Part shown: piece after piece, positions 23,721 through 30,991 of the stretch
How the letters are laid out: the number at the start of each line of letters is the position of its first letter
Numbering within the stretch: position 1 is the first letter of the stretch
Source: a virus
Direction: 5' to 3' (one strand)
Virus record (IMG/VR): IMGVR_UViG_3300032308_002775
Location: 1-64,000 of that record
DNA: 64,000 nucleotides
Made by a program: the position numbers and the translations under genes
The notes under the pieces: generated by a model
What the model was told of the DNA's origin: nothing
What the model saw: only the letters and a program-made list of their open reading frames with translations
The model's database searches: none

Positions 23721-25016
23721 ATGCGCAGCTGGGATTTTTTTGACACGCTTTTTGGGCGGGCTTGCGGCGAGCCGTGGCGCGTGTTTGAGCTCATGGGCGG
23801 CGAAGAGTTTAAGCATTTTCGCCAACAGGCTGAGCAAAAAAGCGACAAGACGTTTGCGGGGATTTATCGGGAACTTCGGCAAATTACAAATTGGCCGCGG
23901 GAGCGCGTAGACACACTGCAGGCAGAAGAGTGGGAGTGGGAGCGGCGGCTTTCCTTTCCGATCTTTGAAAATGTACGCGACGTCAAATCGGGTGATTTGA
24001 TCATCACTGACACTTATTTTGACGCGCAGCAGGTTCGCGAGTTGGCAGACTGCATTCAGTTGCCCGCTGTAGACATCATTGCAACGTACGGCGGAAAACA
24101 TCACGGCACAGTTTGGAAAAATTTGCGCCGGTCGTCGCGCAAAATTGCAACACACACAGGCGATAATCGCCACGCAGACTATGACCAAGCGCGCAAACAC
24201 GGTTTTACGGCAATAAACTATCGCGCAGGTAGTTTTACGGGGCTTGAAAAAACTTTGATTATGGCGGGGCATTGGGACGTTGCAGGCTTAGCGAGAGCCG
24301 TGCGACTCCAAAACCCGCACCGGTCTCCAAGCTTGTTGTGGGGCGCGTGGAACAAACAGGCGCAGTACAATATTCCGTTCCTGTTGTTGTGCGCAGCAAA
24401 ATTACGGCAATATGTTGCCGATAACAATCACCAGCATGTTTGGTTTTTGTCGCGCGATACATGCCTGCTGCAGCGCGTTTTTATGGCGCTGTACCCCGAG
24501 GTTCCCGCGGAGACGTTCTACGCTAGTCGCCAGACGTATACGCACTCGTCGGAATCTTTTATTACCTATGCGCGCGCCGCAATCAACAAACCACGCCCGT
24601 TGTTTGTAGACCTTCAGGGCACCGGCAAAAGCGCGGCTGAATTTATCAACAAAACCCAAATTGCCTTGCCGTACCTGTTTTGCGCCATACCCAGCACGCT
24701 GGCCGCTTTTACGCCAGCATTGTATCGATTGAACTTTATCGGCACTGAGTTAGAAGTCTTCAATTACGATGTTCAAGGGCGGGTAATTGACGTGTTTGAT
24801 GGGCAGCCTGTGCGTGCGGCGCTGGAATACGATAAGAAAATAGTGCAGGCAAGCCACGCCGCAGTGGACTGCCTTTTGAAGCACATTTTTCGTTCGCCCG
24901 GAGCGCCAAGCAATGAGTTAATGGACATGTTGTTCCGGCATGTCCGCCGTCATGCGCCGCGAGAGTTGCTTAAACAACACCAGGCGCATCATCCATTTAT
25001 TCAATCAAAGGATTGA
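23721..25016 (+). CDS. HAD-like protein of the glycan module
   Basis: 431 residues. The start SWDFFDTLFGRAC carries a HAD motif I variant (DFFDTL). LIITDTYFDAQQVRELA is the second motif (T in ITDTY), and TGDNRHADYDQARKHG the acidic third. The C-terminal 230 residues are unassigned. Long proteins starting with DxFDTL are common in polysaccharide clusters, where they may act on sugar phosphates. CAGGG precedes the ATG. Confidence 0.55.
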   Translation: MRSWDFFDTLFGRACGEPWRVFELMGGEEFKHFRQQAEQKSDKTFAGIYRELRQITNWPRERVDTLQAEEWEWERRLSFPIFENVRDVKSGDLIITDTYFDAQQVRELADCIQLPAVDIIATYGGKHHGTVWKNLRRSSRKIATHTGDNRHADYDQARKHGFTAINYRAGSFTGLEKTLIMAGHWDVAGLARAVRLQNPHRSPSLLWGAWNKQAQYNIPFLLLCAAKLRQYVADNNHQHVWFLSRDTCLLQRVFMALYPEVPAETFYASRQTYTHSSESFITYARAAINKPRPLFVDLQGTGKSAAEFINKTQIALPYLFCAIPSTLAAFTPALYRLNFIGTELEVFNYDVQGRVIDVFDGQPVRAALEYDKKIVQASHAAVDCLLKHIFRSPGAPSNELMDMLFRHVRRHAPRELLKQHQAHHPFIQSKD

Positions 25017-25018
25017 GT

Positions 25019-25642
25019 GTGGACTACAGTCAGATTCCGGCGTTTTGTGTCAATTTGGCGGCGCGCGCTGACCGCTGGAGTCAAGCACAAATCGAATTTG
25101 CGCGTATTGCGTATCCGGTTACGCGGTGGTTTGCGGCGCATTATGCGCAGTCGCCTTATCCGGGTCTTTCTACTGGCGCCGCCGGGTGTCTAGACAGCCA
25201 CAAGGCGCTCTGGCGGCATTGTCTCAATGAAAACCTAGATATGATTGCTGTTTTTGAGGACGACGTCGTCTTTTCAAGTGATTTTGCCGCCGTGTTTCCA
25301 CTGGCCGCGGCCGAACTACCGGAAGATTGGGACGTTTGGCACCTCCACTCGTCAAAAGTGCCGCAGTCGGGCGCAGGCAAGTACCTCGTGCGCGCGCGCA
25401 ACAAGCTTTGGGGCACGCACGGCTATCTAATCCGCCGCCGCGGCTGCGAAAGGGCGCTAGCGCTGCCTGACGACGTACCGGCGGACTACCGCTTGAGTGA
25501 ATACCTGGATCAGCGGGGCGGGCAGGTGTACGCCACCCGGCAAGAACATGCCCTCGCGTTTCAACAGGGAGACGACTCCGACATTCCCCGTACGGCGCAG
25601 CTTGAGTTTTGGCGCGAACAGCGTCAACGATTTTGTCGTTGA
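25019..25642 (+). CDS. GT25-family glycosyltransferase
   Basis: 207 residues. FCVNLAARADRWSQAQIEFA and GAAGCLDSHKALWRHCLNEN, then MIAVFEDDVVFSSDF (metal site EDD) and WGTHGYLIRRRGCERAL match the LPS GT25 family (Lob, LgtB type), galactosyltransferases in many Gram-negative bacteria. The GTG at 25019 follows AAAGGA by six bases and fits better than a TTG on the previous stop. It ends the glycan cluster. Confidence 0.8.
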   Translation: MDYSQIPAFCVNLAARADRWSQAQIEFARIAYPVTRWFAAHYAQSPYPGLSTGAAGCLDSHKALWRHCLNENLDMIAVFEDDVVFSSDFAAVFPLAAAELPEDWDVWHLHSSKVPQSGAGKYLVRARNKLWGTHGYLIRRRGCERALALPDDVPADYRLSEYLDQRGGQVYATRQEHALAFQQGDDSDIPRTAQLEFWREQRQRFCR

Positions 25643-25713
25643 AACAATCCTTATGGGGCTAGGCACGCGCAGCATCTTGCGCTATTTGTAATGCTGCCCG
25701 CTCGCTGCGTCCT

Positions 25714-25742
25714 TTGACAACCTGGTTTTGCGCTCGTCTGTT
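25714..25742 (+). promoter_or_regulatory. Promoter of the structured RNA
   Basis: Perfect TTGACA (25714-25719) with a weak -10 (TCTGTT, 25737-25742) at 17 bases. The predicted start, near 25749, falls at the 5' strand of the closing helix of the RNA that follows. Confidence 0.4.
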
Positions 25743-25746
25743 AAGA

Positions 25747-26022
25747 CGTGATAAATTGGTGTTTACGGGCGAAAGTCCGTAAATACCGCGAGTTGGTCGT
25801 GGTGGCCGACTGGTTAGGTGCTATTTCGGGCTGCATGGATGCACCCGGGGTAGCTGGATCCGTGGTCAGAGCATGACGTGAACACGGTCGGAGGCGCGGT
25901 GAATGCCACACGGGGCGAAAATATGCCTTTGTAAGTCACCGCTTAACCCCGGTTCGCCGGGGTCGGACCTGTGGGTAGGGGATCCCAGGAGCTTGCGGTA
26001 TACCAACAGCACTCTTATCGCG
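25747..26022 (+). ncRNA. Structured non-coding RNA or leader, family unknown
   Basis: The 395-base gap between the GT25 gene and the next protein is dense in helices. A closing helix pairs 25747-25754 (CGTGATAA) with 26015-26022 (TTATCGCG). Then: a 13-base-pair hairpin with a GAAA tetraloop (25759-25788); an 8-base-pair hairpin AGTTGGTC/GGCCGACT (25791-25811); a GGTGC/GCACC stem (25817-25844); CCGTG/CACGG enclosing GTCA/TGAC (25860-25887); GCGGTGA/TCACCGC (25896-25942); and a 7-base-pair UUCG hairpin (25946-25963). No good reading frame covers it. Two short stretches recall RNase P RNA (GCGGTGAATGCCACACGGGG, and ACAG...TTATCG at the 3' end), but I cannot draw its P4 helix. It could be a trans-acting RNA or a cis leader of the gene at 26038. 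Confidence 0.6.
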
Positions 26023-26037
26023 CCGGGAGCCAGCGGG

Positions 26038-26376
26038 ATGTTTATGGACCTGACTCATCCAATCTGGGTATTTCTCAGCGCCTTTGGAGTGTCGTCTTTT
26101 GCGGGTCTGGCCACGTACTTGCGCTTTTCGCGTAAAATGACGCGGCTTGGGTTATTTAGCGCCATGTTAAACGCGGGCTGCCTGGGCCTGGCCATTGCGC
26201 TGTTCTGGTATGAACACTACCGGGATTCGGAGAACATTTACGGACTGATCGGCATCTGCGTGTTCGCTGGAATGAGCGGCTCAGCGGTGACCGACGTTCT
26301 GTGGTCGATTTTGTCGGGCGCCGGAATCAAGGTAAAAATCACGCACGAGCACAACAGGAGTAACGAAGATGACTGA
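26038..26376 (+). CDS. Holin-like membrane protein
   Basis: 112 residues with three hydrophobic segments (IWVFLSAFGVSSFAGLATYL, FSAMLNAGCLGLAIALFWY and YGLIGICVFAGMSGSAV) and a charged C-terminal tail (KITHEHNRSNEDD), a typical holin shape. The ATG at 26038 follows GGGAG by nine bases; the upstream part of this frame runs through the structured RNA and is not expected to be translated. A general small phage membrane protein is the alternative. Confidence 0.5.
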   Translation: MFMDLTHPIWVFLSAFGVSSFAGLATYLRFSRKMTRLGLFSAMLNAGCLGLAIALFWYEHYRDSENIYGLIGICVFAGMSGSAVTDVLWSILSGAGIKVKITHEHNRSNEDD

Positions 26377-26521
26377 CCGTAAACTTCGACACACGCTCTC
26401 CGCCGCTGCCTGGGCCTGCACGCTGTTGTGGTCGCTTGCTCTGCTGTCGTCTGCCATGGCTGTTTCGAGCCACGCGCGGGCGATTGCGGGCGCGCAGACC
26501 GAAACACGACCGCAACCATGA
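26369..26521 (+). CDS. Small membrane peptide, 50 residues
   Basis: AGGAG is six bases before the ATG. It has one hydrophobic segment (AAWACTLLWSLALLSSAMAV) after a basic N-terminus and a short polar tail. It overlaps the previous gene by eight bases and the next by ATGA, so all three are coupled. Could be an antiholin or spanin-like component; no lipobox was seen. Confidence 0.5.
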   Translation: MTDRKLRHTLSAAAWACTLLWSLALLSSAMAVSSHARAIAGAQTETRPQP

Positions 26522-27084
26522 CTTTTTTTGCCGCCATGATGCTTGAATCGCCTTCTGGAAAGCGGCGCAGCTTTGCGGCCTGGTGGGCCGTAGCCGCGTC
26601 GATTCTTTGCGCCCTCCTGCTCTGGCGGTACGCCGCCGCCCTGAACGCTCGCGAGAGCGAGCTGGTCAAGATCATTAACTACTCAGCGGACGCCGTGATC
26701 GTCTGCGACCGCTCCGGCAAAGTGTTGTTCGCCAATGACGCCGTTTGGGCGATCACCGGCTATACCGAGCGGGATTTGGTAGACCACGGCTTATCACAAC
26801 TCATTCCAGATTACCTGCGCGACCGGCATCTCCAGGGCCTGGATCGCGCCAGGACGAAAAGCGACCGCGGCGTTGAAGGCATTCATTACCGCGCCGTCTA
26901 TCCGGTGCTGCGCAAGCAAGGTTCCCCAGTCATGTGCCTGGTAAGCGTAGGCAGCGTGCTTCATTTCGGCGGGCCGCAGTTTTTTGCGTTTATCACGCCG
27001 ATCGCCAACCTGCCGGAAGAAGAAGAAAAAAAGCCCGCAAACTCGGCTGATCTGTCAGTCATTCCGCCCTCGGATCTGAATTGA
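26518..27084 (+). CDS. Membrane-anchored PAS domain protein
   Basis: 188 residues. An N-terminal membrane segment (AAWWAVAASILCALLLWRYA) leads into a PAS domain from about residue 45: IINYSADAVIVCDRSGKVLF, AITGYTERDLVDHGLSQLIP and the core HYRAVYPVLRKQGSPVMCLV. PAS domains bind heme, flavin or small ligands. There is no kinase or cyclase output domain; the C-terminus is a short acidic tail (PEEEEKKPANS). This could be a sensor that times lysis or a dominant-negative partner of a host PAS kinase. Both are inference. Confidence 0.65.
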   Translation: MTFFAAMMLESPSGKRRSFAAWWAVAASILCALLLWRYAAALNARESELVKIINYSADAVIVCDRSGKVLFANDAVWAITGYTERDLVDHGLSQLIPDYLRDRHLQGLDRARTKSDRGVEGIHYRAVYPVLRKQGSPVMCLVSVGSVLHFGGPQFFAFITPIANLPEEEEKKPANSADLSVIPPSDLN

Positions 27085-27094
27085 GGCGCTGGCC

Positions 27095-28720
27095 ATGGAC
27101 GGCTTTTCTATTCTCGATCCTTTGGCGTGGGACCCGGCGGCTATCAAGCTGCACCCCGCCTACGTCGCTGGCAACACGGCGGCTTGCCTGTCGAAGACCG
27201 GCGCCGCCAACGGCACTAACCACTATCTGGCCGGGCGGCTGTACGTCTCCAAGAGCGGCTGGCTGCTCTTGTCGGTGCCCAACGCCCTGGTGCGCGGCGT
27301 ATTCGACGCCATGACCGCTCCGGGCGCCGAATTACCGCTCGCGGGCGCGCTTAACGTTCCGGACGTTAAACCCGACCTGCTCAACGCCCACATCTCGGTG
27401 ATGACCGCCGAGGAGGTCAGCAAAATCGGCGGCGACAAAATCAACGAGCGAGGGCACAACTTTCACTACGCTTTGGGCCCAGTCAAAGAGATCACGCCCA
27501 AGAACATTGACGGCATCAGCCGCGTCTGGGCGATCCAGGTCGCCAGCCCCGAGCTGGCCGCCCTGCGCAAGAGCTACGGCCTGTCGGCCCTGCCCAACGG
27601 CGACCACCCGTTCCACATCACGGTGGCTGTACGCAGGAAGAACGTCCTGGGCGCCAACGAGGTTGCCAAAGTCGACGGCAGCCGCGGCGAGCTGAAGGCG
27701 GCAGCAGTCTACAACTTTGAAGGCGACGTCCAGGGCGTCAGCCTCCGCAAAACCTTGCACCGGGTGCTCGACGATTTGAATCGCCCCGGCGTGATGTACA
27801 ACAACGCGCGAACCAGTGAGGCCCGCGCGGTGATTCCAGGTTCTAAGATGCAGCGCGAAGAGGTGTTAGATCTGTTGCGTTTCTATCTGTCGACGCGCAG
27901 CGGCCGCAAAGGGCCGCTTCAGGAAGGCGTGGACTACAAGATCACGCCGCTGCCCCAGGAAAAAGAGAAGCTGCGCAAAGTTACCATGCGCCCCGCCGAT
28001 GTGCAGAAGTTCGTCCGCGCGCAAGGTTTCAACCAGCTGGCAGCGGAGAACGAGGACTATCAGAAGCAGTGGCTCGGCGAGCGTTACCGTCTGCAACCTG
28101 ACGCCCGCGGCAATCTTCGCGGCGCCGTGCCTGATCTGGCGCACAAACAGCTCTTTAGCGGCGAGCCGGTTTACAACTATCAGCTGACGCCCGGCTGGAA
28201 CGGCACAAAAGACGCCCAAGAACTGTTGTCCGGCGGCGAGGCGGACCACAAGCCCGATAGCGAGTTTCCCCAGGAGGCCTTGGCAGAAGGCAAGAAGCAT
28301 GAGCGCGAGCACACAGACAATGCAGAAGTCGCCAAAGAAATTGCCAAGGATCACCTGTCCGAAGACCCGGCCTACTACGAAAAAGCCGAAATCCTAGAGA
28401 AGCTGTCAAACAGCGTTTACTTCAACCAGGCGCTGCAGGCGTTTAATCCCGCCGCGATCAACGCGCCGATTGCGTACGATCCCAACAAGCCAGTTTTTGA
28501 GAATCTCAGGAATCAGCTCGGCGAGGCCAAGCGCCGCGGCGACTTCATTCTGCAGACGCAGCGCAACCAACGGGCTTGGCAATCGGCGCTCGACCCGCAG
28601 TACCGTTACCAGCTGGCGATGCAGGCGATCCGCGGCGAGATGCCCCAGCCGAGCGTCACTGACCAGCTCATCGAGATGTACGGCGACCAGGCGCTAGCTC
28701 GTACCGGACTTGGGAGATAA
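27095..28720 (+). CDS. 2H phosphoesterase-like N-terminal domain with unknown C-terminus
   Basis: 541 residues. The N-terminal 200 residues contain NAHISVM (H99-x-S101) and PFHITVA (H174-x-T176), two Hx[ST] motifs 75 apart, the active-site signature of 2H phosphoesterases, which cleave 2',3'-cyclic and other cyclic or linear nucleotides. The phage anti-CBASS protein Acb1 belongs to this superfamily. The C-terminal 340 residues are hydrophilic and helical with no recognised domain; EHTDNAEVAKEIAKDHLSED is notably acidic. A lone enzyme injected with DNA, or a tRNA-repair enzyme, are alternatives. Confidence 0.6.
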   Translation: MDGFSILDPLAWDPAAIKLHPAYVAGNTAACLSKTGAANGTNHYLAGRLYVSKSGWLLLSVPNALVRGVFDAMTAPGAELPLAGALNVPDVKPDLLNAHISVMTAEEVSKIGGDKINERGHNFHYALGPVKEITPKNIDGISRVWAIQVASPELAALRKSYGLSALPNGDHPFHITVAVRRKNVLGANEVAKVDGSRGELKAAAVYNFEGDVQGVSLRKTLHRVLDDLNRPGVMYNNARTSEARAVIPGSKMQREEVLDLLRFYLSTRSGRKGPLQEGVDYKITPLPQEKEKLRKVTMRPADVQKFVRAQGFNQLAAENEDYQKQWLGERYRLQPDARGNLRGAVPDLAHKQLFSGEPVYNYQLTPGWNGTKDAQELLSGGEADHKPDSEFPQEALAEGKKHEREHTDNAEVAKEIAKDHLSEDPAYYEKAEILEKLSNSVYFNQALQAFNPAAINAPIAYDPNKPVFENLRNQLGEAKRRGDFILQTQRNQRAWQSALDPQYRYQLAMQAIRGEMPQPSVTDQLIEMYGDQALARTGLGR

Positions 28721-28722
28721 CT

Positions 28723-28998
28723 ATGCCAATCTTTCCGTGGAAACCCAAGAAGCCCGACAATCCAGAACCGCCGCCGGAACCGGCCCCCGCGCCGGTCAAC
28801 CCGGACGACGTGGCCAATCCGGCCCGCGCTGCCTGGTTAAAAGCCTGGCTGCTCCTGCGGCAGATCGACAAGCAGAAGCTCGGCGCGGCGGTGTTCACCG
28901 TTCCCGTAATGGTGTTCCTGGCCCTGTCGGGCGTGGTACTCTGGGGCTATGTCGCAATTCGCGGCCTGGTTCGCCTGGTAAGGGCCGCCTTCCGATGA
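28723..28998 (+). CDS. Single-pass membrane protein
   Basis: 91 residues. A proline-rich N-terminus (PEPPPEPAPAPVNPDD) precedes one membrane segment (AVFTVPVMVFLALSGVVLWG). GGGAG is seven bases before the ATG. It could be a spanin or holin partner from its neighbours; no functional motif. Confidence 0.55.
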   Translation: MPIFPWKPKKPDNPEPPPEPAPAPVNPDDVANPARAAWLKAWLLLRQIDKQKLGAAVFTVPVMVFLALSGVVLWGYVAIRGLVRLVRAAFR

Positions 28999-29102
28999 AG
29001 ATCCGTAAGCGACCCGCCGACCCGATCGCGCGATTCATCTACACCATGATCGCCCTGGCTGCGCTTCTCGCAGGGGGCTTAGTGGTATTTATCCGACAGT
29101 AA
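28995..29102 (+). CDS. 35-residue membrane peptide
   Basis: Starts on ATGA with the previous gene. A basic N-terminus (MKIRKRPADP) is followed by a single hydrophobic helix (IYTMIALAALLAGGLVVFI). It matches the charge pattern of small inner-membrane peptides. Confidence 0.45.
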   Translation: MKIRKRPADPIARFIYTMIALAALLAGGLVVFIRQ

Positions 29103-29107
29103 CAGCG

Positions 29108-30112
29108 ATGACGACAGCCAAAGATATCTTTGAGTGGCAGCGGGTTCCCGAGCGGGTGGCAGCATTGCTTCCCGAGGCGGCGAAGATCCGCGTAGCCCAC
29201 GAGAAGGCCGCTCTGGCGTCGCACATCTTGCCGCTTGCCGTGGCGACGTGGATGCCCGAGGCAAACGTCGTCACTCTTTGGTCGCACAAGCCGCTCGCCG
29301 AGAAACAGGCCGCCGCGTATCGCGAGCACCTGGGCGATTACGGCTGCACGCGCCGCATTCTGACTGCAGAGTTGCCCGCTGATGAGATTCTTATCAAGTG
29401 TGGCAGCGCAGTTTTAATTCCGGGCCTTGATAAGGTCTGGCAGTACGGTAACAAGGCTTTGGGCGGACCTACGCCCCTGTCCAACGGCATCGTCTCGGCG
29501 TTGCTGTTGGGCGGCCTGGGTTACGGTGGCGGCGCCCTGGCCGAGAACCTGTTTCCTGAGCGATACCTCGAGCGCGGGAAACTGCGCCGGTCGCTCGGAA
29601 CCGTGGGCGCGCTTTCCGGCCTGGGCCTGGGCGCCATGAACGCCTACGCCAACAGTCGTGCGATGAACACCGGCTTTCTCAAAGGCCTGGTCACCGACAA
29701 TCGCGCGATTCCGCCCTATCTGGAAGAGAAGAAGTCGTATTACACGCCCGCCGGGCCGGGCTTTTACTACCAGGGAATCAACGTTCCCCAGTTCAACCAG
29801 GCGGCCTGGAACGACGTCAACAAAGGGTTCTACAACCCCATGGGGATGCACAGCCCGCCGCAGTTCGCCGCCGTGACCACTGGCATGATGAGCGGAATCA
29901 GCGCGGGAATGAACTCGCCGATCATCCGCCCCTCCGACGTGGTCAAGGGCTTCGTCTCGGCGGGCGTGGGGCTGGCGACGGCCAATATTGCCGGGAAAAC
30001 CTTGGCCGCCCTGGCCGGGTTAACCCCCGAGGCCCAAAACAAACTGCAGGATATGGGACTTTGGGCCGGAATGATGCACGCGGTAGTTCCTCCCCTTTTT
30101 GGGCGGCGCTAG
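29108..30112 (+). CDS. Gly-rich protein, probably virion or membrane-associated
   Basis: 334 residues, not recognised. The N-terminal 100 residues are globular. The C-terminal two thirds contain small-residue stretches (GIVSALLLGGLGYGGGALAE and LGTVGALSGLGLGAMNAYAN, later VGLATANIAGKTLAALAG) like those in the 35932 and 49872 genes. These three may be a family of internal or membrane-penetrating virion proteins. No ribosome binding site is evident. The palindrome copy at its start encodes K-D-I-F. Confidence 0.5.
   Translation: MTTAKDIFEWQRVPERVAALLPEAAKIRVAHEKAALASHILPLAVATWMPEANVVTLWSHKPLAEKQAAAYREHLGDYGCTRRILTAELPADEILIKCGSAVLIPGLDKVWQYGNKALGGPTPLSNGIVSALLLGGLGYGGGALAENLFPERYLERGKLRRSLGTVGALSGLGLGAMNAYANSRAMNTGFLKGLVTDNRAIPPYLEEKKSYYTPAGPGFYYQGINVPQFNQAAWNDVNKGFYNPMGMHSPPQFAAVTTGMMSGISAGMNSPIIRPSDVVKGFVSAGVGLATANIAGKTLAALAGLTPEAQNKLQDMGLWAGMMHAVVPPLFGRR
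29119..29132. repeat. GATATC palindrome site 8 (CAAAGATATCTTTG)
   Basis: Perfect 14-base palindrome at codons 5-8 of the Gly-rich gene, followed by AG, as at sites 3 and 4. Confidence 0.7.
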
Positions 30113-30178
30113 GAGTTGCGCAAAGTGGCCTGTCTTGGCAGAATAGCCGCGCCTTGTAGCAAAAGGAGAAAAACCGCT

Positions 30179-30547
30179 ATGGCGACTAAGAAGCCGATTT
30201 CGACGATTCGTGCTGAGTTGCGTGAGCTGGGAGAAGCCGCTGATGAAGTGGCGCCGTCCGGCTCGAATGATTGGTTCACCCCCGAGTTTTGGACGATGGT
30301 CGTTTCGGCCATCACCAACCTAGTCGCGGTGGGCGTGGTGCTGGGTTGGATCAGCGGCAGCGACGCCGAGACGATCAACAAGAGCCTTGCGGCGCTGCTC
30401 GGCGCTGCGCAGGTGATCATCGTCAACGCGGCGATCGTCTGGAAGTACATCTCGGCCCGCGTGGCCGTGAAGGAAGCCATGATCGACGCCCGGTACCGTT
30501 ACATGGAAGCCATTGCTGTCGAGCGCATTCGCGCCGAGAAGGAATGA
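30179..30547 (+). CDS. Two-helix membrane protein, holin-like
   Basis: 122 residues with two hydrophobic segments (WTMVVSAITNLVAVGVVLGW and SLAALLGAAQVIIVNAAIVW) and a charged helical C-terminus, the usual holin layout. AAGGAG lies ten bases before the ATG; an in-frame upstream reading has no support. A weak promoter-like pair (TTGCGC at 30116, CAGAAT at 30139) lies upstream. Confidence 0.55.
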   Translation: MATKKPISTIRAELRELGEAADEVAPSGSNDWFTPEFWTMVVSAITNLVAVGVVLGWISGSDAETINKSLAALLGAAQVIIVNAAIVWKYISARVAVKEAMIDARYRYMEAIAVERIRAEKE

Positions 30548-30548
30548 C

Positions 30549-30962
30549 ATGACTCCCGATGATCTCCAGGAGCGGATCGAGAACTCCCCGGCACTGAAGA
30601 AGCTGCGCAACCGACTTCAGGATGAAATCGCGTTTCGCTCTCCGCAGGGCTACGAGTTCAGTCCGCTCCTGGTGATCTCGGTCATCTCGATCATCGTCCA
30701 GATCGTGATCCACTGCCGTGAGAAGCGCACCGCCAGCGACGTGCGCCTCGACATGCGCGACCTGCGAAACCTGGGTCCCATTCAGACTGTGCGGCTGCAG
30801 CGCAAGTTGAACCGGCTGTGGCAAGACCATTGCCCGCCTGACTTGTTACAATCAGAGAATCCACTGCTGGAGGCTGTTTACGACCTCAGCGACAGCGCCG
30901 ACGACGAGGCGCTCGACGAGTTGCTGTGGCTGGGAGACAGGTATAAGCCGCCCGGCGAATAA
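30549..30962 (+). CDS. Single-pass membrane protein
   Basis: 137 residues. One membrane segment (SPLLVISVISIIVQIVIHC) near the middle, with basic and acidic helices on each side. The stop of the previous gene and this ATG are one base apart. Likely part of the envelope module. Confidence 0.5.
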   Translation: MTPDDLQERIENSPALKKLRNRLQDEIAFRSPQGYEFSPLLVISVISIIVQIVIHCREKRTASDVRLDMRDLRNLGPIQTVRLQRKLNRLWQDHCPPDLLQSENPLLEAVYDLSDSADDEALDELLWLGDRYKPPGE

Positions 30963-30991
30963 CCGTATTTCTCGCAGGGACGCGACTTATC

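Noticed and set aside
25747-26022. RNase P RNA as a firm identification
   Set aside because: Two short stretches look alike, but the conserved P4 helix with its bulged U cannot be drawn and the GAAAGTCC segment closes a local hairpin. Left as an open hypothesis.
25903-26037. N-terminal extension of the holin-like gene through the structured RNA
   Set aside because: The amino-acid sequence is unlike a protein, and the ATG at 26038 has a good ribosome binding site and starts before the first membrane helix.
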